Assembly (NCBI GenBank): GCA_963664935.2
Contig: CAXXSE010000002.1
Coordinates: 248,001 to 312,000 of the forward strand
Source: G963664935 sp963664935
GTDB lineage: Bacteria > Pseudomonadota > Gammaproteobacteria > Methylococcales > G963664935
Length of the DNA: 64,000 nt
Direction: 5' to 3'
Below the pieces are notes generated by a model. It was given only the letters and a program-made list of their open reading frames with translations. It searched no databases and was not told the DNA's origin. The translations under genes and the position numbers were made by a program. Below, piece by piece: positions 57,661-64,000 of the stretch. Each line of letters starts with the position of its first letter. Position 1 is the first letter of the stretch.

Positions 57661-58035
57661 ACTATGGATAAAATATTGTGGCACCGCCGGGAAACCAGGC
57701 GGCAAACGGAGAACACAAACCTTATCCTACGGCCAGGGGGGTCCCCAGTATACTCGAAATCCCTATTTTCTAAGCGATGGCAAAAAAGGTAGCACCTGCA
57801 TTTCGATGAACCTGAAGGGATCAAGAGCCCATTTGAGGCCGATGACTTGATAGAGTGGGAATGCGCTGATTCCATAAATGTTTAATGCGGTCGGATCTAG
57901 GCATGCGAAAATTTGAGCCGATAAAGTATCATGAAGCAAGTGACTTGACCATTTACACGGTATAACCGATGCGTAACAATGGGTTATAGTTTTTGTGCAC
58001 ACTGAGGAAACTGGATAAGCTGCGTTTTTCTGTCG
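57661..58035. other. Intergenic region with diverged half of element F
   Basis: 57878-57955 resembles the right half of palindromic element F. A GCCGCCTGG-like hairpin lies at 57683-57702. No gene is supported. Confidence 0.45.
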
Positions 58036-61000
58036 TTATTTGTGTACCGCTCGATCTGGTAACTCATGAACCATTACCCCTTCTTTGCAGATTTTTTTTG
58101 CAATCTCACACAGATGACGGTGATGGGTTAGATAAATAACCTGTCCTTCCTTGGCCATGTCAGCCATCAGAGAAAATGTTTCTGCGGATCGATCATCATC
58201 GAACGTCTCAAGGATATCGTCAGCGAAGAACGGCAATGGCTCGCGATGTTTTATGAACTCTCTATAGCCCGCGATTCGGAGCCCCAAATAAAGCTGAAAC
58301 CGTGTGCCTCGCGACATTTCTGGCGCGATGATAGACGTGCCGTCATGGCGAAGGCCCACTAAGACTTCGCTACCCTTGCCTGGCATGGCGGCCAGCCCAG
58401 AAAACGCACCTCGCGTGATCGCGCTGAATGCTTCGCTCGCTTTCTCCATCATTGAGCTGCGATGGGTATCGAGATAGCTCTTCAGTGCGCGATCCACAAG
58501 CATAACGCCGGCGGACAGCGATACAAACCTCTCAGCCTCGGATCGTATATCGAGAAGCAGAACTCGGACTTCTTCTTCAAGTCGTGCGACCGCCGAATCA
58601 TCACCGATCGCTGCCAGTGCTGTCTCGGCCTTCTTCCAGTCATGGTAAAGCGATGACACATGCTCATTCACGTCGACACTGTCAGCGACAAGCGCATCGT
58701 GCTCACTTTGTATTGCCAACAGTGCTTCCGGATCAGATAATTTATCGGCAAGTAGGGATTCGACCTTATCAAACTCGCTGATTCCGAGCCGTGAGGTAAG
58801 TTGTCGCCGAAGTTTGTCGATCTGCTCTTGCAGCGAAACCTTTTTCTCGGCTCGCCGCATGCCTGTTATCAATGTTTCGAAATCTTCGCCCGTGAAAATC
58901 GTAGCCATCTCATCGAATCGTGTTTCTATAAGTTCCCTAGCCACCTCCACGTCGTCAAGTCGCCGTTCTGCTTCGGCGACTTCCCTTGTCTTCTCTTTAT
59001 GTCGCCGTTCGTTTTCGCGGGCTTTAGAGTATCGCTCTCGGAGCGAATCGGCAGTTCTGAGTGGGTTTTCAAAATCAAACGTTTCACCGGCATCGGCGGC
59101 CAGTTCCGTCACATCCTTTTCGTAGGCATCGCGATTGGCTTGCATCGCTTCAATGCGGGTTGTCAATTCACGTGCTTTGTCCAGCTTGATCGCTAAAGAA
59201 TCAAGTGTGTCGAGAATTTCCTGGGTCTCCGCAGGAGTTGCCTGATGATCGCCAGAACCGATCCAACACGAGCCAAGCGTTTCCGTCCAGCTCGCCCGCC
59301 ACGTGGCGAGTGCTTTCTGAGTTTTGGTTTGATGCCGTTTACGATCTTTAAGTTCCAGGTTCGTTTCATTAACGGATTTTTCCGCCGCCAATCTTTCGGC
59401 CTCTTCCCGCTTCCAATCTGCAATTGCGTTTTCACATCGCTTAATGCATTTTCTCCAATCGAGGTCACCTGGATCGAGACTGGTCGCGGTCATTACCGTC
59501 GCGAGAGTTTCCTTGGCTTCATCGATCCTGTTCTTAAGCTGTTCTTGTTGGCTCGCTGTATCCTCGAGTTCGTGATATTTCACTATGGCGTCTTCTCGAT
59601 TATTCAGCCAAGTTTCGATAAACGCAACGGTGGTTCCTTTCGGAAGTGTAAGTGTGGCGGCCACTTCAGCTACCCTATTCGAAAAGTCTGCTTGTTTAGT
59701 CTTGAGTGCCTGGTGCTTTTCAGCATTTCTAGTTATCGCTGCCTCGCAACGCACCAAATCGTTTCTTAGCTTGCGAACAACAGCGATTTCTGTGGTCTGA
59801 AGGAAGCGCGACTGCGTGACTCGGTCGTCTTCGCTGATGGTTGCTTCAAATGTGTCGGCCGTGGATTGCAAATCGGTTGTAGCGGCGACTTGGCCGTCCC
59901 GAAAAGTATCTCGGTGGTTTTGCCATGCCAAATCGCGAACGGATCGCACCTTGATAGCTTGCGCATCTTCGATGACGCCGGCTGTTGAAACCTCTGCTTC
60001 GATCTCAGCAATCAGTCGAGATTGATCGTCTTTCAGGCGGTCAGCCTCTCGCGACAGCTCGAGCACAGATTCTTGAACTTCGTCCTCCTCTCGCTTGAGA
60101 GTGTCAATGGTGGACTGGATTGGTCGGGGTAACGTCAGCAGATTGCTGGCCTCACCCTTCCAGGGCGCGAGCGTTGCCAATGCGATACGAAGCTCCTCTC
60201 GCAGCGCGTCGCACCGCTTGCCCAGCAGCGTGCATTCGCGGTCATCGCCATCGTCTCGGACCGTTGCAAGAGTCTCCGCGAGAGCTGTCAGGTCCACGTT
60301 GTCGGTGAACGTTGCGAGTACCGACTTCGCTTGTTCTGCTTTGTCTTGGGTTCGTTCGACTTCCTCGCTTGCTGTCGTGGCGTTCGCCTTGAGACCTGAG
60401 AGTTGCTCGATGAGTTCTTTGATTCGACCCACAGTTGCGGCGGGGATCAGCAAACTCTCGGGATCTTCAGCTTCTTGCGCACCAAGCCTGCGTAACACGC
60501 CACGCATGTCGTCGTTTAGAGTCGACAATTCGCCTTGTCGACTTAAGATGTCTTTTGACGTACGAAACTTCGCTTCATTGTCGTCCTTCACTAATCGTTC
60601 AATTCGAGCGCCGAGAGCCAAGATACTGCTATCAATCTCAATGGCATCTAGCGCACTTATTCCTTGCTCGACGGCGCAAGATACTTCCTCAAACTTGGTT
60701 TTTCCCGTCGCCGACTTTGTGGCAAGAAGCTGTGCTTCGTCTAACCAATTTTCAGGTAGGTCTGGCGCGTCTTTCACAGTTGCAAAGTCGTCTGATAGCG
60801 CGTGGTAGTCACGCCACAGGTCCACACAATCGAGCAACACTTTGAGTTGCACCGCACGTGCGTTTTTTTCGTCGCGCTCTGATTTGGCGCTCTCGTGCCT
60901 CTCGCGCTGCGATTTTTCGTCCTTAACGAGCGAGTCATACTGACTTGCAGGAACATCTTTCTCACGAATCAGAGACCGTAGATCCCCCAGTTTTCTCTTC

Positions 61001-61557
61001 ATTTCAGCCAAGCGATGAGAGCGCCCAGGTTTTTTGTAGAACGTCGCCGCGTCGGCGCGTATTTCATCCAAGCGACTGCTCAAACTGGAAAGTCCGGATG
61101 CAGCAGCAAACAAAAGTTCGCCGAGGTCGCCCTCGCTGCGCAAAATACTCTCCCCGCCTTCTTCGAGTGTATCTTCATCCAGCGAGAACATGTTCGCATA
61201 GCTCGCACGATTGATGTCGCCCAGCACGTCTTTTAGCACATCCTCTGAGGCGGGTTGATTGCCGCTGGTCAACAGACTCGACTTGTTACGCTTCACGCGG
61301 ACGAACTGATGTGTTTCATCGCCCGCGGTCAACGTTGCAGCCAGTAGCAATGCTTCATTCGCGTGTATGAAGTTGTATGGAGTCTGTCGCGGGAACCCAT
61401 ACAAGAAGTCGATCACGGCTTCACGGAGCGTCGACTTACCCGCTTCATTGGGTCCATACACGATATGAAAGTCACCAGCCTTATCGGCCGAACCGAAATC
61501 GATAATGTGATCGGTGAAGGCGCCGTAACGCGTCAGTTCGAATTGCTCTATGCGCAT
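58036..61557 (-). CDS. YhaN-like SMC/Rad50-type ATPase
   Basis: The product is 1173 aa. Walker A is VYGPNEAGKST (residues 33-43) in a typical RecF-like front (MRIEQFELTRYGAFTDHIID). Long coiled coils fill about 180-1000. The end has an ABC-type signature (MSRGTRFQLYLGLRIAGYRE) and Walker B (PLPFFADDILETFDDDR). It starts in a TGATG overlap with the phosphoesterase gene, so the two make a Mre11/Rad50-like complex for DNA ends or hairpins. Its role may be repair or defence. The codons are richer in G and C than the flanks, so it may have been acquired. The frame is intact over 3.5 kb. Confidence 0.9.
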   Translation of the reverse strand: MRIEQFELTRYGAFTDHIIDFGSADKAGDFHIVYGPNEAGKSTLREAVIDFLYGFPRQTPYNFIHANEALLLAATLTAGDETHQFVRVKRNKSSLLTSGNQPASEDVLKDVLGDINRASYANMFSLDEDTLEEGGESILRSEGDLGELLFAAASGLSSLSSRLDEIRADAATFYKKPGRSHRLAEMKRKLGDLRSLIREKDVPASQYDSLVKDEKSQRERHESAKSERDEKNARAVQLKVLLDCVDLWRDYHALSDDFATVKDAPDLPENWLDEAQLLATKSATGKTKFEEVSCAVEQGISALDAIEIDSSILALGARIERLVKDDNEAKFRTSKDILSRQGELSTLNDDMRGVLRRLGAQEAEDPESLLIPAATVGRIKELIEQLSGLKANATTASEEVERTQDKAEQAKSVLATFTDNVDLTALAETLATVRDDGDDRECTLLGKRCDALREELRIALATLAPWKGEASNLLTLPRPIQSTIDTLKREEDEVQESVLELSREADRLKDDQSRLIAEIEAEVSTAGVIEDAQAIKVRSVRDLAWQNHRDTFRDGQVAATTDLQSTADTFEATISEDDRVTQSRFLQTTEIAVVRKLRNDLVRCEAAITRNAEKHQALKTKQADFSNRVAEVAATLTLPKGTTVAFIETWLNNREDAIVKYHELEDTASQQEQLKNRIDEAKETLATVMTATSLDPGDLDWRKCIKRCENAIADWKREEAERLAAEKSVNETNLELKDRKRHQTKTQKALATWRASWTETLGSCWIGSGDHQATPAETQEILDTLDSLAIKLDKARELTTRIEAMQANRDAYEKDVTELAADAGETFDFENPLRTADSLRERYSKARENERRHKEKTREVAEAERRLDDVEVARELIETRFDEMATIFTGEDFETLITGMRRAEKKVSLQEQIDKLRRQLTSRLGISEFDKVESLLADKLSDPEALLAIQSEHDALVADSVDVNEHVSSLYHDWKKAETALAAIGDDSAVARLEEEVRVLLLDIRSEAERFVSLSAGVMLVDRALKSYLDTHRSSMMEKASEAFSAITRGAFSGLAAMPGKGSEVLVGLRHDGTSIIAPEMSRGTRFQLYLGLRIAGYREFIKHREPLPFFADDILETFDDDRSAETFSLMADMAKEGQVIYLTHHRHLCEIAKKICKEGVMVHELPDRAVHK

Positions 61558-62819
61558 CAGGTATCCGTTTTCGCAACTTCCAGTCGGGCCAGCACTTCTG
61601 CTGCGCCCTCGCTCATGAAGTGTTCAATGATTTTACGTGTCCGCTCCTCATCTTCGCCGAAGACATCGCGTAATTCGGGCGGAAGATCTTTCTGCAAATC
61701 GGTCATAAGCGACATCGCATCCGCGACGGACGGTGATTGATCGGCGCCGTCCTGGGTCAGTATCCGGCGTAATTCGGAAACAGGGTCAGCTAACGAAGCA
61801 TTTCCAGGTGCTAGCGGTGGTTCGACGTTGATCAGGACATCTTCAATGAAAATTGAACCGGACCTTAGTGCCGCCATTCGTACTTCTTCTAACAACACGT
61901 CCCGATCCCGTCTCATGCGGGCGGATAAGGATGAGCGGCCGTGCAGTTGGACGCGTGCGATCAGGTGATTGGCTTTCAAACTTTCCACTGCTTCATTTAA
62001 GGCAAGTTCTAGCGCGCCCACAATTTCACTCCATTCATCAACACCAGTGAGATCAAGCGGAACATGCTCGAATTGCGCTATACTGGTATGTCGTTCAGCA
62101 ATCAATATTTTCCGGTTGTCCTTAATCTCAACGTAAGTGACGGATTTCGGGCCGGCTTCATTGATGTGACGCCCTTGCAGAATGCCCGGCATAACAATGG
62201 CATTTGGTGCTTTAGTATGAACCTCACGCTGGTGAATGTGGCCAAGCGCCCAATAGTCATAGCCCTGGTCTTTAAGTTGTTCAACGCTGCAGGGCGAATA
62301 AACATCGTGCTTGGTAGATCCGGCCAAGCTCGTGTGTAAAAGGCCGATGTTGATTGCGCCGTTAACCGCGGGTTTGTATTTCGCCAGCAGGCTTTCTGGG
62401 ACGTGTGGTTTTGCGAAGCTGATTCCATGGATTACGACGCCGGATTCGTCGATGGTCACGGACTCGCCCCGTCCTGAGAAGACGTGCACCCCGTCCGGTA
62501 GTGTCAGGTGTTTGGTTATTCGGGACTCCGCGTCGTGGTTACCTCTTATAATAAATACACGTACGCCTGCGGCCGTTACTCGATGCATTTCCCCGGTGAA
62601 AAAAGCGGCTGTCTTCATGCTTTTCAGTTCACCGTCATAGAGATCGCCGGCGATCAACAATGCATCTACCCGTTCATCTATGCACAGATCAATCGTATTG
62701 GAGAAGGCCTGACGCGTTGCGTTCGCCACCACATCGGCTGCCTCGGCATCTTTCAAAGCCAATGTCTCTAGGGGCGAGTCGAGGTGAACGTCAGCAGTAT
62801 GTATAAATCGAAAGGCCAT
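61557..62819 (-). CDS. YhaO-like DNA repair metallophosphoesterase
   Basis: The product is 420 aa. The metal motifs are in order: FIHTADVHLDSPL (D and H), IAGDLYDGE (GD), FIIRGNHDAESR (GNHD), LLHTSLAG (H) and ALGHIHQREV (GHxH), as in Mre11/SbcD nucleases. The C-terminal 170 residues fit the YhaO group (RVQLHGRSSLSARMRRDRDV). It cuts DNA ends together with the YhaN-like ATPase, whose gene starts in its stop codon. The pair is known in Firmicutes and some proteobacteria. AT-rich debris is upstream; no promoter stands out. Confidence 0.9.
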   Translation of the reverse strand: MAFRFIHTADVHLDSPLETLALKDAEAADVVANATRQAFSNTIDLCIDERVDALLIAGDLYDGELKSMKTAAFFTGEMHRVTAAGVRVFIIRGNHDAESRITKHLTLPDGVHVFSGRGESVTIDESGVVIHGISFAKPHVPESLLAKYKPAVNGAINIGLLHTSLAGSTKHDVYSPCSVEQLKDQGYDYWALGHIHQREVHTKAPNAIVMPGILQGRHINEAGPKSVTYVEIKDNRKILIAERHTSIAQFEHVPLDLTGVDEWSEIVGALELALNEAVESLKANHLIARVQLHGRSSLSARMRRDRDVLLEEVRMAALRSGSIFIEDVLINVEPPLAPGNASLADPVSELRRILTQDGADQSPSVADAMSLMTDLQKDLPPELRDVFGEDEERTRKIIEHFMSEGAAEVLARLEVAKTDT

Positions 62820-63352
62820 CGACTTTATTTTTATGCCTAGTTAAGCAAACAAGTTTGTGTAGCACGGTATCCAAAATTTAAAATACTCAAATTTCCAAAA
62901 TATAGCTGTCAACGTGTTGAACGTCTGTTCCTGTGTTTTGTGTTGTTGCATAAAACTAAACAGATAGCGGCTCTATCCTCTTTATTGCGGAAAACCAAAA
63001 GGGAGTACCACGGTACTTGAGGTTAACTGAGCCAAACTTTATTTCATAAACCTCTGTCTTACTATTTGTTTTATTTTTTCAGAATAATCATAATATTTGC
63101 AACCTTTAACAGCAGACCATTTGTGTTCATAACAAAAAGAAATTGCATCTGCAAATTCATAAGCTCTACCGTATTAGGTATTAGGTAAATCCCAATTTGT
63201 AATAGTTTTAGTCATGTCTGGATCACATTGAAAGTTTAATTTAGAAAAACGAGAATCGTGATGTTGACAAAAACCATCTATTCGATCTCTAATTAATGAT
63301 AATACAATTTTTCATTTATAAAAAATAAATCAAGTACCACCCGCATAGCGGG
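62820..63352. other. AT-rich region with a broken small gene
   Basis: GC content falls sharply against the YhaO gene next to it. It holds the remnant at 63039-63311 and ends in the CCACCCGC/GCGGGTGG hairpin at 63338-63355 that leads into repeat A. Confidence 0.5.
63039..63311 (-). pseudogene. AT-rich gene remnant with in-frame TAA
   Basis: The frame reads LIRDRIDGFCQHHDSRFSKL, CDPDMTKTITNWDLPNT, then TAA at about 63173, then YGRAYEFADAISFCYEHKWS and KYYDYSEKIKQIVRQRFMK to the stop at 63039. A 7-bp tandem repeat (CTAATAC) stands at the stop. No start codon is in frame before it. No family is recognised; the composition is far more AT-rich than the rest. Confidence 0.45.
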
Positions 63353-63654
63353 TGGTTTGAGGAAGCCCCCTTAAAGGGGCTAAGAGCTTATATTTAGGTG
63401 GAATCCTCAACCCCAAAGAACTAGCATAACTTTCAATAAATAATTCCACATCAAACTGGAAACATATTTTTGAAACTGCTCTGAATATTAATCCCTTAAT
63501 GTTCCATCTATTGTTTTTTCCGATGTTTCAGCGTGATCCAATTCTTCTTATTACCTTGACGGATGACCAAGTGAATTTAACAAATCTTTACGCTGGAACG
63601 GCAGAGCCTATTTGCATCGCACCGGCAGAGCCGGTGGCTTAATGTAAGGAGTTA
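63353..63654. repeat. Long dispersed repeat A, copy 2
   Basis: Matches 832-1132 nearly base for base, with one extra base in the first hairpin. Its left side carries a further hairpin (CCACCCGC/GCGGGTGG), and its right end is followed within 6 bp by repeat E. Confidence 0.85.
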
Positions 63655-63660
63655 TAATTT

Positions 63661-64000
63661 AGCGTCAAGCTGTATTTTCCCATATGATACCTCTTGATAT
63701 CTTGCTTTTTGTTTTTTAAATTTCAATACCAAGATGATTAGTTCTCGTTTCCCCGGAATTCCGTCCTCTTCCAATCCATATTGATGAAAACATGCTCTTG
63801 TCAGGCCATGTATAACCATGCTACTGTATAGGCGCTTAAAATAAGGGGTCAAGACACTTGCTTCATAATACTGTTTGTCGTTTCGTCAATTTTGCAGGCG
63901 AAAACCTTAGTATTCAATGCGGTGGGTATAGGTGTACGAAACGTTAAGCCGATAGAGTATTATGAAGCAAGTGTCTTGACCCGTTATTTCAGGACTTCAC
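63661..64000. repeat. Long dispersed repeat E, copy 2 (runs off the window)
   Basis: Matches 56426-56765 without a visible break. It includes a full palindromic element F and reaches the first bases of the IS3 orfA fragment, so the copy goes on past the window end. Confidence 0.85.

Overview
The window comes from a gammaproteobacterial chromosome with moderate GC. The evidence is the conserved core block recJ-thrC-hom-alaC (40567-45993, minus strand) next to PilZ, queD, a DUF1249 gene, gshA and cysH (46462-50454, plus strand). Abundant RAYT and GGGGACAG/GGGGTCA repeats also fit, as does a decayed nirK/cytochrome c/narK locus of a type found in methanotrophic or sulfur-oxidising gammaproteobacteria. 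No rRNA, tRNA, CRISPR array or phage module was recognised by eye. The genus cannot be fixed from the sequence.

Layout. 1-4300: IS4 transposase end, hipA fragment, TIR-domain gene broken by an in-frame stop, and transposon debris. 4309-10591 (minus): a non-canonical Hsp70 operon (zinc-ribbon Hsp70, zinc-ribbon/TM/LysM protein, TPR protein with an amber stop, J-like protein without HPD, GrpE). 10626-16346: palindromic element, frameshifted amidase, BioD-like P-loop protein and hoxX, the last two each with one in-frame stop. 16479-32330: a promoter with a tandem TCACA-type motif, a frameshifted TonB receptor, two tandem MalT/SARP-like giant regulators (second broken), three regulator remnants and a huge SBBP/cadherin-repeat surface protein. 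32567-40398: secreted protein, ParE/RHH toxin-antitoxin pair, dead nirK-cytochrome-narK, RAYT and an orphan HigA. 40567-50454: intact housekeeping genes. 50512-58035: MazF/AbrB pair, DDE transposases, IS66 and IS3 remnants, a truncated glycosyltransferase and a probable ORF-less group II intron. 58036-62819: a YhaO/YhaN (Mre11/Rad50-like) pair. 62820-64000: AT-rich debris and long repeats that copy segments seen at 832-1132 and 56426-56765.

The strongest overall signal is contrast. Core genes are intact, while a large share of accessory genes carry one or a few simple lesions (in-frame TAA, TAG or TGA, single-base shifts, short duplications) in otherwise readable frames. This looks like recent loss of accessory functions (denitrification, hydrogenase maturation, signalling) amid heavy repeat activity. 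Assembly error or recoding should be excluded. The most interesting possibly functional systems are the variant Hsp70 operon, the MalT/SARP regulators with their shared promoter motif, and the palindromic element that supplies the gshA ribosome-binding site.
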